Shown: positions 43,201 through 52,039 of the stretch, piece after piece
Numbering within the stretch: position 1 is the stretch's first letter
Layout of the letters: every line of letters begins with the position of its first letter
Assembly (NCBI RefSeq): GCF_958295425.1
Contig: NC_081151.1
Span: 18,924,452 to 18,988,451, forward strand
Direction of reading: 5' to 3'
DNA length: 64,000 nucleotides
Source of the DNA: Solea solea
Taxonomy: Eukaryota > Chordata > Actinopteri > Pleuronectiformes > Soleidae
Notes under the pieces: generated by a model
What the model was told of the DNA's origin: nothing
The model's input: only the letters and a program-made list of their open reading frames with translations
Databases searched by the model: none
Position numbers and translations under genes: made by a program

Positions 43201-46141
43201 CCAGCAAAGGAATAACCCTTATGGGGCAGAAGAATATAAAGAGTAGAACCGAGGCTGGCTAACAGTCTCAAATAGATTACACCCACCAATCTGTTAATAT
43301 TGACAAAAGTGGGGCAAACAAATTCCGTCTTCAGTAATCCCACCCTTTATGTAAATTAGCTAATAACTTAATGCAGTTGGATTATTTTGCAGGACGAAAA
43401 TCAACCACATGACACATAAGCATGTCCTATCTCTATTTTTATATGCATAGAAGCCTGGAAATGAAAAAGGGAAATGACACATAATGAGATTAGATGTGTT
43501 CAAAATGGCTGCCTACTTGGCCAGTGTTTGAGGAGGAAATAACATGTTGTTCCTTCCTCGGGAGCAGCATGACCCTGCGACTGCAGAGCTGGAGGACCTG
43601 CCCCCCTGCTGGAAAAGACACAATAGCCCACCCCCCACTGGAAGAACTCCTCTAACAGGCCACCATGGAATCAATAAGCATCACAACCCTGTTACTTCAT
43701 CACTGCTACAGCCTCAAATCAGAACAGGCAAGGCCTAAACACGCATGTGGTCCTAACTTCCTCCTTACATACTGTCATCTGTTACTGTGTACTGTGAGTA
43801 AATCTCTCCTGATCGTGACGGAAAGCTAAATATCAAACAGTCTGCAATCTGTTACTTCACCTGTTGGCTCCAGAGCAGGGTACTTACCTGAGCAGGGTTT
43901 GGGAAAAGTATTTCAGTGTGTTTGCAATGTCTGTTCCCGAGGGCACAGGGTAAATATTGTGTTGCACACGGTTGTGATACTCTTGCAAGTATCGTATCTT
44001 AGAGGCAACTGGACAAAATAAAGAGCAGAGTAACAGGCAAATCAACACCAGTAGTCAGACTTTCATGGTTAGGAAAGAAAAAAAAATGTATATCAATAAA
44101 AAATAATAAGGCAAATATTTGAACATGCAACACGGACGCTCCAATCATCAGTTAAATAAAGACTCTGTGTTCCCATGGCTCTCTGGCCGTCACCAGATGA
44201 CCTTTTTGGTATAGCAGTGAGGTCACATCGAGCCCTAGAGGAGCCAGTAAACCTATTGCTCACAGAAACAGGCTCGTGCACAAAAGGTTGCTAGTGTAAG
44301 TCCCAAGACATTTTCAGCAATCAGTTGCTGCATGTTGAACTGCTTTCCTCATAGGTATAAATGTGTCATTTGTTATTTTTGCCTGGTTAAACAGGAGCTC
44401 AATTAAGTTAGAGTGGGTGATCGCTGACCCATTTTCTCTTGTTGTTGAGCTTCCTCGCCGACCTGTAAATAACAAACAACCACAATAAAAATGACAGCTG
44501 CCGACTTTGGGCAAATGTGGTCTGAGAAGACTGTGCTGTCGGGCATCAAGGACTGAATTTGGATTCCATTTTCTTGGGATGTAGGTTATAGTCCGGGGAT
44601 ACATTTTTAGATTTTGGTGGTGACGTGGATACAAATGAGTGTACTGATATATCAAGAACTGAATGGCCTTGGCGGAGGTTTGTGCTCTCTAAGGACCAGG
44701 TCTTACCACCACAATGCAGCAGGAATTGTTTGGACGACTATTAGCTGTTGACATACAGTAAAACTGCATAACTGTATGATTACCATGCTATCGTATTTTA
44801 CAAAATGCTCCCTTGTGACACTTGTGAGACATGGCAAGTTCACTTGGGGGCTCCTTTGTGGTCACGGGGGTCCCATTAGTTCTGCTAAGAACACTCAAGA
44901 GGTAGAGGTCACCAACCGGGCCATATAGACGGTCACCTAGGGCGCCATCAACTGGAAGGGCTATTTATGTATATATGAATACAAATCCGCCTTACTCGCT
45001 TAACAAATGAACACAACTAAAAATATAATCATAGTTAAGACAGAAAAAAGAGAGTATGGACTTCCAGATGTGTCACCTTTAAACTGAAATGTAACAGTGT
45101 TTTGTTTATCTTGCCGTTTTCCACATTGCTTCTTACTTTTATTACCATTTACTATTATTATTTTCCAAATTCCGAACACTAGATTGCAATGTAAACGTCA
45201 TTGTTTACAGTGTATGTACTATGTAGTGTTTTGTTTGTTTACTTGGGAAGGTGGGCCTCAAATCCCAATGTGTCTGGAGCACCAAAAATGCATAGGCCCG
45301 GCCCTGGTCACCCAATACATTATATATACAACAAATGTATAGGAGACATAGAGGTAACAGGAGCCAATTTGTCTTTTTACATGACAACACATTAGTTATT
45401 TTCTTATTGTTGCTATAGCTAAATGATCAAACGCAAGTTTTGCCCACTATATGTTTTGTTTTGTGTGATTTAAGCGAGCAAAACATGTTTTATTATTTAA
45501 TGGTTGGGGAAAGGAAGGGAGGGCTGCTTTCCACCTGTTCAACAACAAACCGGTGGGAATGAGGAGGATCTCATCATCGGCAGCTTTAGCCACAATATTA
45601 TTTAATCTAACACATACATACATGTAACACCTTAAATACAGTATTATTCTGTAAAACAAAAAAATCATCTTTTTAGGTCGACCTTGGCCACCACCCCCTT
45701 CTTCTAATCGCACGCACCTCAAGCAGCCACGTCAATCAATCAAATAAAGAAATGCAGAAATAAGACATTGGAGCATCCGGTAAGGCGACGTGTGAGAACG
45801 TGTTTTCCTCTATAGCATGTAGTAGACGCGTAAATGGAGACATACGGTGCGTTTGTCCCCGTGTTTCAGTGACTGACTGAGCCTCCAAACCTCTGCAGTG
45901 AGCGAGGAGGACGTGTTGCAACCTGCCTTGGCAACCGCGGTTTCATCACCAAGGACAGCTCCCCTTCATTTCACGCGTTTTCTCCCATTTAAAAAAACAA
46001 AAAAACAAAACGAAAAATCTAATTTCCAGTTTCCAAAACAACCAAAAACACCCCCGTGATGAGACACTGAAAACACCCCCCCCACGCAGATATACACACA
46101 CACAAAGCCGTATACTCACACTGCTCTGCCTTCGTGGACAT
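14879..46141 (-). CDS. unc79: Protein unc-79 homolog, complete gene (51 coding exons threaded)
   Basis: Unc79 is a very large, mostly helical-repeat scaffold that, with Unc80, holds and stabilises the NALCN sodium-leak channel in neurons and so sets resting excitability. The gene runs from MSTKAEQ (ATG at 46141-46139) to SQFYPM and TGA (14881-14879). I could thread 51 coding exons, all GT-AG except one probable GC-AG, with every junction in phase. They total 8127 nt, or 2708 residues, a little longer than the roughly 2635 residues I recall for human UNC79. The excess is explained largely by extra or alternative exons near 24-25.7 kb. Long stretches match remembered mammalian UNC79 almost residue for residue, so the identity is firm. 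Exon coordinates are in the block entries below. Single edges may be off by a few bases where donors are weak. Confidence 0.95.
16970..17001. repeat. (GGGA)n purine-rich repeat
   Basis: Repeated ggga units on the plus strand, giving a pyrimidine tract in the unc79 pre-mRNA. The G-runs could form a quadruplex in DNA. Confidence 0.75.
18428..18472. repeat. (TA)n microsatellite
   Basis: About 22 TA units inside unc79 intron 42. Confidence 0.9.
18630..18956. mobile_element. Degenerate hAT-like non-autonomous repeat
   Basis: Contains tcaattattttcttgattaa, tcgatcaatcggtc, aaatatcagaaaa, cacatttaagaagctgaaac, aatcgattaattgattcatt and the end gtttcagctctaa. These features, in this order, belong to a very common teleost repeat whose ends read agggctgcaac and tttcagctcta. 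The left end is eroded. No coding capacity. Confidence 0.55.
19343..21576 (-). CDS. unc79: unc79 coding exons 34-41
   Basis: Exons: 21460-21576 (QYRQVKRGSLGALTMSQLMK onward to CTWETG), 21233-21335 (PTKTSLLSAPSTVSMFVPAP onward), 20824-20964 (CRDCAAVLEEYDEETLGLAV onward), 20648-20686 (39 nt, LVSSANFSGQAE), 20401-20513 (MLIPGNVAGVAKQFLRCMFH onward), 20191-20276 (GSFLRTLASSLIDFNELSSV onward), 19615-19788 (GLNNKKSLPAGGTMLHCLDN onward) and 19343-19411 (CPMDSSLRIIICLLKIPTTN onward). All match the conserved C-terminal part of UNC79. Donors of exon 34 (GTCCAG) and exon 38 (GTCTGC) are far from consensus but are the only ones that keep frame and homology. Confidence 0.92.
19914..19932. repeat. G19 homopolymer in unc79 intron 39
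   Basis: A 19-base G run. It becomes a C run in the unc79 transcript and is complementary to the C run at 20087-20103 in the same intron. Confidence 0.85.
20087..20103. repeat. C17 homopolymer in unc79 intron 39
   Basis: A 17-base C run, transcribed as a G run in unc79 pre-mRNA, about 154 bp from the G19 tract in the same intron. Confidence 0.85.
21970..24202 (-). CDS. unc79: unc79 coding exons 31-33 (cassette exon, 1260-nt exon, short linker exon)
   Basis: Exons: 24053-24202 (150 nt, EEDSVFDESDVHDTPTGAAN onward to LNAKKS), 22654-23913 (1260 nt, EIELSEYREASALQDSILHC onward) and 21970-22071 (102 nt, DHKVLSTLEKPRESASAPTL onward). The long exon is a largely disordered, serine-rich region with conserved islands (QKSLDISNTDSILFNLDEHR, VFEPLPPLRIVESDEE) and a strongly acidic tract DDEEDDDMGDDADSD before a basic RQRKQRK. 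Exons 31 and 33 begin and end in phase 1, so each can be skipped without a frameshift. Skipping exon 31 would restore EKEKGEIEL, as I recall in human UNC79. Confidence 0.9.
24561..26370 (-). CDS. unc79: unc79 coding exons 26-30 (includes probable alternative exon 27)
   Basis: Exons: 26188-26370 (ITAVRTNVANLSDAAMWKIR onward to SNRI), 25685-25753 (69 nt, LRLTRQEQSAPTLGDMIDKV), 25072-25409 (long form, ARFHPHFNPDASGSLVGQTP then SPEDDSIIKDLLPEDAGIDH), 24806-24988 (VMDYNIGLGKQLLPLVVQVL onward to LYK) and 24561-24723 (YPYRDMDGSKVVLHLIHITI onward to EKEK). A second acceptor (cgtag) inside exon 28 would give 25072-25361. Spliced from exon 26 it reads IRQTPSPEDDSIIKDLL, which resembles the human form I recall (IRQQSPENDNTIKDLL). 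Exon 27 and the longer exon 28 are therefore probably an alternative insert; they are less certain than the other exons. Confidence 0.85.
26457..29580 (-). CDS. unc79: unc79 coding exons 21-25
   Basis: Exons: 29501-29580 (KNNSDKKFSYHQLPVSLKLI), 29267-29415 (EMSKFEEPDILFNMLNCLKT onward), 29012-29169 (LWSMLKSEFCQLASLAVPLL onward), 27344-27525 (EKVAVLCRFLDIGAVTKNHL onward) and 26457-26658 (GLCLCLDFQFDTVVRDRPII onward to NKEFPFPT). All match the mammalian protein closely. The donor of exon 24 is GTGCCC, weak at +3 to +6, and is followed at once by a short tandem repeat of the type (tgtgacgg)n on the plus strand, about 27295-27335. The 1.5-kb intron 23 holds a short repeat fragment but no other exon. 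Confidence 0.92.
26867..26940. repeat. (TTTAA)n pentanucleotide microsatellite
   Basis: About 15 perfect units of attta/aattt in unc79 intron 24. A short version of the same motif occurs at about 35655-35672. Confidence 0.9.
28880..28930. repeat. Short fragment of a dispersed repeat
   Basis: The phrases gtgtgggaaaatcccagtag and agcagtttctgaaatact are familiar from a dispersed fish repeat. Only about 50 bp is recognisable. Confidence 0.35.
29768..32078 (-). CDS. unc79: unc79 coding exons 17-20
   Basis: Exons: 31938-32078 (VLSELDIVVPLQLLIGMFSD onward), 30458-30673 (VSVVSDPGRRGQHNTLSPF, then SPF-type repeats and ALDLDCDDDDMNLGCFILMF), 30059-30286 (MELQDDGVMLGLDSGLGKDI onward to EEIRLVV) and 29768-29909 (EPTDSLEETLLLPQSNFSIG onward). 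Exon 18 carries a run of Ser-Pro-Phe repeats that is longer in the mammalian protein as I recall it. Exon 20 is an acidic, poorly conserved linker. The 1.26-kb intron between exons 17 and 18 contains nothing coding. Confidence 0.92.
32690..32860. repeat. Dispersed repeat, copy B (related to 8478-8632)
   Basis: Shares the core actgacctt-tca, ggaccagtggtcctcat and gttaagtttagggctaag with the copy near 8.5 kb, in the same orientation. It sits in unc79 intron 16 just before exon 16. Confidence 0.55.
32915..34272 (-). CDS. unc79: unc79 coding exons 13-16
   Basis: Exons: 34101-34272 (LLKEAEIHAEQREFEMNKRR onward to FGIWFLV), 33746-33976 (SLCTPNENTPTESLARLVSM onward to PKPAEFAR), 33314-33504 (VGGYWDKSCSTVTQLKEGLN onward to EFREVL) and 32915-33038 (KMFDIELCPLPFSMEEMFGF onward to EQALLWLH). 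They encode conserved helical-repeat sequence nearly identical to mammalian UNC79. The donor of exon 13 is GTGCGT; the others are GTAAGG, GTAAGT and GTAAGA. Confidence 0.93.
34400..36900 (-). CDS. unc79: unc79 coding exons 9-12 (cysteine-rich region)
   Basis: Exons: 36812-36900 (MCIDPTLSVALGDKPPPLYI then CEECSQRIAG), 36071-36111 (41 nt, DHAEWLVDVLLPQ), 35837-35865 (29 nt, AEISAICQKK) and 34400-34629 (NCSSHVRRAVVTCFSAGCC then GRHGNRPVRYCKRCHVNHH). The segment is rich in CxxC and CxxCH pairs (CEEC, CKRCH) plus a CC pair and histidines, and looks like a metal-binding module similar in spirit to a B-box. That function is an inference. The two tiny exons 10 and 11 have clean GTGAGC and GTAAGA donors, and their lengths restore phase exactly. 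Confidence 0.92.
37891..39695 (-). CDS. unc79: unc79 coding exons 4-8
   Basis: Exons: 39525-39695 (LGQSIFYTTTCLLPFLSDD onward), 39174-39269 (GSTRRDGGVPAYVNFSASS), 39019-39074 (YHCQLLECLMKHKQEVWK), 38087-38216 (DLLYVISYGPSQVKPPAVQM) and 37891-37955 (WNPIHCQHIECHNAINKPAV). Each matches the mammalian order in the N-terminal helical-repeat part. Phases chain 1-1-1-0-1-0 as required. Exon 8 carries a CxxxxC-type pair (CQHIEC) that may form part of a cysteine-rich module continued in exons 9-12. Confidence 0.92.
38372..38647. mobile_element. Small element with imperfect terminal inverted repeats
   Basis: The left edge gtattagagccaaat and the right edge gtggccctaatact are imperfect reverse complements. 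Between them are alternating attatgagaataaagtt and ttctcataagattacg motifs typical of an AT-rich fish MITE. It lies in unc79 intron 6. Confidence 0.45.
40438..46141 (-). CDS. unc79: unc79 coding exons 1-3 (N-terminus)
   Basis: Exon 1 coding part is 46120-46141 (MSTKAEQ plus one base). Exon 2 is 43888-44008 and starts FASKIRYLQEYHN, ending in the codon for the serine of QTLLS. Exon 3 is 40438-40751 and reads ILSRTGRKENQEASNLAVP onward to LLQHGQH. The initiator was chosen because MSTKAEQ and its context match mammalian UNC79 and the donor GTGAGT leaves the right phase for exon 2. Introns 1 (2.1 kb) and 2 (3.1 kb) are among the longest in the gene. They contain only simple repeats, including a GTT run at 41236-41260 and a CA-rich zone near 42.3 kb. 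Confidence 0.93.
40752..43887. other. unc79 intron 2, no gene seen
   Basis: A 3.1-kb intron with a GTT run at 41236-41260, a T-rich zone near 41.87 kb and a CA/CACG-rich zone at about 42270-42320. No exon or recognisable transposon ORF is supported. Open frames are short and lack homology. Confidence 0.55.
44009..46119. other. unc79 intron 1, no gene seen
   Basis: A 2.1-kb intron. A stretch at about 44920-45305 contains phrases of a dispersed repeat (agggcgccatcaactggaag, gcataggcccggccctg). Nothing coding is supported. Confidence 0.5.
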
Positions 46142-46400
46142 CTTGCAGACTCTTGTGGAAACATAAAACCCAGACTGTCAGTTGTTTTGAATGTTTCTTC
46201 CTCTTCTTCTTTAATTCCCCCCTTCTCCGGTGTTGCGTTTCCCTCAGTCGTGAAAAAGTGAATAATGTCCACGCAGCTCAGGCTCGGTTTGAATGTACCA
46301 CTCACCCTGCGCTGTAGGTTTATACACTAGGTGGCTTTTTTCCAGCGGTGGTTGCGGCGGTGGTGGTGCGATCCTTTCCCCCCTTCCAGCTTTTAGCGGA
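46142..46400 (-). promoter_or_regulatory. unc79: unc79 5'UTR and possible proximal promoter
   Basis: The sequence immediately upstream of the unc79 start is pyrimidine-rich on the plus strand (46190-46250), with a short GC-rich GGTGG-type stretch at 46340-46375. No TATA box is clear. A separate non-coding first exon further right is possible and cannot be excluded. Confidence 0.3.
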
Positions 46401-48151
46401 ATTAAAAACCAGGAGCCATTTCGTGAGTGGGTTATTTTTCAATTTTTATATATATATATTTTTATTCGTTTTGGTGGCGGAGAGGAGTGATTGTGTAAAT
46501 CTCCCACAACATACCTTTCCAAATGGACTGATCCGGCTTTGGGGAAATTGTCATTCAACAATTCCAACAAGCTCATGAATGTCGTCTGCTGATGGCTGGT
46601 TAAAGAAGCCAAAAAATATACCTCATTATTTTCGTTATGTTTGGGTTTTGGAGGCAGAAAATGAAGGGGTTGAACGTGCAACAGATGGTTGTCACGTTGC
46701 CATGACAACGAATTGAGGGGAAATGATGTGTGTGTTTGTGAAATGTATGTCTTCTGGTTATTTGATAACAAGCTGTGAATGTTTAAACTAATATGAAAGC
46801 TCCACGATACCACATAACCACTTAATAACTTCTAGTCTGGTCAGGGGGGAAAACAAATGAACTGTTTACTGGTTAGAAATTCAAAAATAATCTTGATAAT
46901 CCATCACGATGTTGCAAATAAAGACATTTAAAAATTTAAAATTGCAGTTAGAATTGAAAAAAAGTCAATTTTACTCTTCCGTAATATACATATATATACA
47001 TATATATCTTGTTAAATGTTGCATTAATATTTTAATGTGATAAATACAACCTAATGTATTATTATTAGGGATGGGAATCAGTATGGCTCGGATATCGGAC
47101 TGAAACATCAGCAAAAGCATTTTAGCCGAGTCATGTTTGGGCTGTTTGTTTCTTCTTTTTGGGGGGGGGGAACAATATTTGTTACACAGTTGGAGAGTTA
47201 TGTCTTTGAAATGACTCAGCATAAAATAGTGGTATCGTTCCATCCCTAATTATTACTATTATAAACTATTGTTCACTATTGGTCAGTTTGGGCCAATTTT
47301 CATCATAATTTGTAGTAGTGTTGTAAGTGTAGGGCCACAGGACAGTGACTGGGGGGCCCGCATGAGACCCCTTAAGAGTAAATACTTAGGCATGCTTAAG
47401 GCCAACAGTTTCCTAAAATGTCATATTGTCATAGATTTATTTTTGCATCATGAACATACCATCCATGTCAAAACAAGTACTTTTACTTTGAAATTCCGTG
47501 AAATATCATGATGAATATCTTTATTGCGATATCATGAGGGAATAATGTTAATAGTGTTCCTAATTTTAACAGTTGTTTATTTTTCTCTAGACCGGCCTGC
47601 TCCAGACTAGATGACCCCTTGACCCCAGGTCATTAGGATTTCAAAAGTATTTTGTGAAATTTTTTGTTAAATGTGGATGTTTTGTGGAATACCGTAGTGC
47701 GATGACCTTCAAGGCCACTGTACTTTTATCGCCCTAAGGCTAAAGAGTCAACGCTGATTAATGAGCCACATTTATTTAGTCTGCTTTAATGTCACGTTCT
47801 AGACACCTTGCCTTGTTTCCTCGCTGCAGAACTGGAGCAGTGCGAGACCTTTTGCTGGATTCTGTCCATCACATCTCTACCGACGTCCATATTCACTTCA
47901 TTTCTGTTCTGCCTGTTGTAAACAACCATTTCAGTGAAATCCACCAACAAATGAGTCAAATTAGATATTTGCCTGGCAATAAAACATCACACACTAGATA
48001 TTACATTCAGATCTTTATACAGTCTCAGCATGTTTCAAACCAAAGGTTTTACTTCCCTTTATGTTTTACATAATGGTTTCAAATGTGTACAATATTGCTG
48101 GTGTTCTATATAGAAAGTGACATCGCGTCGTGAGTTGACTGAACGCAGAGG
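46401..48151. other. Intergenic sequence between unc79 and cox8
   Basis: AT-rich, with a small inverted-repeat element (47066-47248) and no supported exon. The 124-codon ORF at 46439-46813 (-) has no recognisable features. Confidence 0.5.
47066..47248. mobile_element. Miniature inverted-repeat element (about 180 bp)
   Basis: The left end tagggatgggaatcagta is an imperfect reverse complement of the right end tatcgttccatccctaat. Flanks on both sides are ATTATT-rich, so a target duplication cannot be told from background. It contains a G-run of 10 at about 47161. Non-autonomous. Confidence 0.55.
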
Positions 48152-49915
48152 TCACGGCTGCGCAGGTGGTCTCCTCCGGTACTCTGGAAGATGATACATG
48201 ATCCATCCAGCCGGGCCCAGGAGAGACAGAGCAATCACACACATGGCAAAGACGGATTGCTGTAAGAATGTCAGACAGAACATATACAGACAAAGGTTTT
48301 ATTAACAGACATTTACAGTACAGCATTATATCCCCCCCCCCCACCCAAACCTCTACTGTCAGCAGCGACAGGTAGAATCGGGGTATGTTTATGTTTTTTT
48401 TCCAACTGCCATAAACCTGCTGACATGACCTTATAATGTGCAATAATCATCCGTGCTGGTTACTAGCTATGATTATTACATTTTTAGTTCTTAACCCATA
48501 GTGCTGCAGGTGCACCCATGGTAAATTGCTGTGGGAATAATACACAACTCCTAATATGGGCATCCTGGGCGTGGGTGTGTGTTTACAGGTCACATATTCA
48601 GGCTTTAAAAAACGCGTTGTTTTTTTTTTGCCTTCTTTTTTCTTTCGTTGTTAAGTCGAAGATATGACTCACTTTACAGTGTATCGCATTTTTTTTAGTC
48701 GTGATATAAAGTTGCAACAATTGTGCAGAAGTCACAAAATAGACTTTAATGGGAACTGTGATGTGTTTCCAAATTTCACTAATTCAGTCCGATTTCAAAC
48801 ATTTTGAGCGCTTTTTCGTCAGATTTTTCTGAAAAAAGATATAAGACATTCTATATTGCATATTCTTGTAGCTACTGTATATACTGTAAGTTTTAACAAA
48901 AAAGGCTTCTAAGGGTTAATTTTGAACTTTTTATTGTGCTGTTGGCTTTATTATCATATTTTTTTTTGTTCTTTTGTGCATTGGGATTTGAAATGCACTT
49001 CTAAACAATTTAGTTCTGATATTTAGTTTAGTTTAGTTTGGTCACAGGTGTATTCACAAATAAATGCAGATACTTTTGTGTTGACACATATGAAACACAT
49101 TCTTATAAATTAAAAAAGCAGCATTCTGCACATAAAGAGGTGGGGGCTCAAGCTTGAGCTTATTTTGCCTATACTCTTGTTATAATCAAAACAAGACAAT
49201 GAATTTTTCAAACACAATATTACTCTGTCTTCATATATGAAGTTCTAAATGCTGTTTCTAAAGAACATTGTTATATTTGTTCTACAGTGACAATAAAGTG
49301 CTTGAATCTTCCTCAGGTGATATATAGGCAGCAGCCCCCCATTTATATTTTACTCCGATGGTAGTCCCTCAGTCCCTCTGCGCTCTGGTATCTGGTATAA
49401 GCTCGGTAAAAGCCCCCGCGCACATCCCAGAGGACAGATCAACAGATTTATAGTGGCATAAACACTGTCCGCTGTGTTTCAGTTCCATCGCGGGATCCCA
49501 TTTTCAGAAAGCCAGTGCCTCTTACTAACTTATGGATAAGAAATGAATAAAACATCGCTCCCATTCTGCAAGCTGAGGGACATGGTGCGCTTCAGTTCCT
49601 CACATTAGAGGCGATAAAGTGAAGTATCACCGAGCTTTCAAGAATGGCTCCTGTCATTTTCCTGAGTAGAATCTATTTAGATGCAATCGCTCAGCACTGC
49701 AGAAGTAATTGCATGCTCCCCGACACCAATTAGACAAAGTGCATGCCTGCTTATTAAACTTCTACAGTACAACTACTGACAAACACAATCAGTCCTACCG
49801 CTGGCCCAATCTCTTCCTTTGGTGGCTTGCTGCAGATCATTGACCTGTGACCCCGCTGAATGGCTCTCAACAACATGGACCTGGTCAGTGCTGGTGCCTG
49901 AAGAACAGAGAACAT
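48152..49915 (-). CDS. cox8: Cytochrome c oxidase subunit 8 (COX8B/C-like), two exons
   Basis: COX8 is a small nuclear-encoded subunit with one membrane span, in complex IV of the mitochondrial inner membrane. Exon 1 (49799-49915) starts MFSVLQAPALTRSMLLRAIQ, an arginine-rich, acid-free presequence typical of mitochondrial import, followed by ICSKPPKEEIGPA. Exon 2 (48152-48259) reads QSVFAMCVIALSLLGPAGWI then MYHLPEYRRRP and stops at TGA (48154-48152). The PAGWI-HL-YRR pattern is the COX8 signature. The predicted protein is 74 residues, the usual size. The donor GTAGGA and acceptor cttacag join in phase 0. In human, COX8C lies beside UNC79, so the position supports orthology, though I cannot decide the paralogue name. 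The 1.54-kb intron holds nothing else. Confidence 0.85.
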
Positions 49916-51143
49916 CCTTCTTCTCAGTTCAGGTCGCAGATACACTCCCGTGCACTCTGAAGTGAATCTTTCTGTGGGATATGAAGAGAAAATCACTTCT
50001 TACATCTGATTTCCATCACTTCTCAGGGGAGGAGCTGCTTCCATGAGCCAAAGACGCTCATGTAAACAGTCATCAGGACAAATTAAATGAATAAATGAAT
50101 CTAACCCTGGTGTTTACAAGTATACATCAACACACTGTTCTTCCAAACCTATATTAAAAAAACAGGGCAACAAAATGTAGACAATCTATGTTATTTTATT
50201 TACAAGGAATCACATTTGTTTCAGTGTATAATGAGAAAACGGGGGCAAAAATCAGACAAGAATCTAAATTCTTTTCTTTATCTGCATAAAGATAAAGAGT
50301 TTCTTGCATAATATTTTCATTTTGAAAAATCAGGTTCATGCATCAGCTCTTACAGAAAGAGAAAAATGCACATTTTTTGTTTAATAGTGGGTATTTAAAC
50401 AACTAAAACAGCGCCAGCATTTTTTTTCCCTGGGCGAATTCAAAACTCTACTGACAAACTGTTCTTAAAGTGGACTCAAGTGATTTAATGACATCTTAAG
50501 TGATTGTATGTTTTTATTCTGCTTGCAGGACTTCCTGGTGAAATAAATAAATAAAAAAGGGAATAAAGCCCTGAAACATGTACGCATTTAAAGCCCTTAA
50601 ATTGAACATCCCACACAAACAAAAATAGCTGCTTAAGCTACTTAAGTGCATAATTTCAAGAAGCTGATGAAGTTGTAACAGTTAAATGTTTTATTTTATT
50701 AGATGTTGTTGCATATTATGATACATATTTAAAAAAAAATGCAGTGCATATATACATGTATATATATATATATATTTTTTTTTTTTTTCCTCACTGCATG
50801 CAGACTGCACTGCATGCAGTATAGTAAAAGGTTACATTTCATTAGATGTATTGTGTCGCCCTCAACAGGAGGCCAGAAGAACATCAACTGGGGAGCAACC
50901 ACATTTTTTATTCCTTCAAGATTAAACCATCTGATCGCTGGTAGATGTCTAGTTGGTAGTTAGTTTGTGTTCATCTGGGGATCAGCTCAAGAATTTCCTA
51001 AAAATTACATAATTTAACTTTTTACTAAATGTGTTTTCTGCCTGCATAGTCAAGATGAAATAGCTGACATTCTCACCCAAACAGCAACACGTACTTTCTG
51101 CGCACTGCGCCTAACACGTCGCTAGAGGGCACTAGGATGTGCA
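49916..51143. other. Intergenic sequence upstream of cox8
   Basis: AT-rich. Contains a TA/T tract at about 50750-50788 flanked by repeated gcatgcagt motifs. No exon recognised except the candidate small gene that begins at 51144. Confidence 0.5.
50750..50788. repeat. (TA)n/T-tract simple repeat
   Basis: About 10 TA units followed by a T run of about 14. Confidence 0.8.
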
Positions 51144-51460
51144 TTATTGCACAATCTGGGTCTTCTTAATGACGGGCCTCTCTTGACCAGTCGGCGCAAA
51201 GCCGTTGAAAGCCTGTCAAGTTAACCAAAATAAAGGAATTACTGTAATTTCACTTCCTAATTAAAGGCGTACCAGAGACCCAGAGAGATTTTACTGTAGG
51301 TATTATTTCAGTTTTAATTTTATTTGCAAATGCATGTTTTCCCCTAACAACTTTTATACACCCAGGATCGTGCATAAGGGTGAAGAGAAAAGATTTTTTC
51401 TTTTTCCTTTCTTACCTTTTTGCTGATACATTCAGCCACTTTTCTTGTTTTCCCCCTCAT
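51144..51460 (-). CDS. Candidate small gene of unknown identity, two exons
   Basis: On the minus strand, an exon-like segment 51416-51460 follows a good acceptor (ttttaccag), reads MRGKTRKVAECISKK, and ends at GTAAGA, a strong donor. A second segment, 51144-51212, follows an acceptor (acttgacag), continues in phase 0 with AFNGFAPTGQERPVIKKTQI then VQ, and stops at TAA (51146-51144). The 37-residue product is basic with no membrane span. The first ATG sits directly after the splice acceptor, so there may be a non-coding or coding upstream exon to the right. I do not recognise the family. Two matching splice sites in one frame make it better than chance, but it could be coincidence or the 3' end of an unseen gene. 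Confidence 0.4.
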
Positions 51461-52039
51461 CTGGTAAAATATAAATTTTAGATTATGGCAAAGGATACAC
51501 AAAATGCATCAAACAACACTTAAGATTCATCGAGATTAATGACGATATTGGAAATGTGCCTATATATCAGAAGAGCTTCAGCTGATAATATACATATCTT
51601 TTCTTTTCCCCAACAGCAGAGGTCATTTAGTCTCTTCTGTGGTGAAATCAACAATATTTTTCACTCTCATGTCACAGCAGATGTGGATAATAAAACATCT
51701 TCATTGTGCAAAATAATAGGCATCAAAAAATAGCTGTAGGGAGCTTTCTCAGTCAACTATTTTAGTCATTATTAACATACATGAAAACAATCTATAATAG
51801 ATATATTAATGAAAATATGTTGGTGGTTTTTAATCAAGTTTATGAGAACAAAGTCGGCTAATGCTGATGATGATAAAAATGCCCCTGTTAATTGACGACT
51901 AATCAGACTTTTAAAGGTGTGATACACAGTATTTCATAAAGAAACATTCGTTTTTCATTCCATTAATTTTAGTGTGTGAGGTGAAAACCTGTCACTACTA
52001 CTAAAGGGCCCTTATTTTGAAGGTCCTGGCCGGATGTGG

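Noticed and set aside
48066..48443. 125-codon minus-strand ORF as the cox8 frame
   Set aside because: It is in a different frame from the COX8 motif. The true frame reads QSVFAMCVIALSLLGPAGWI from 48259 and is too short between stops to be listed as an ORF.
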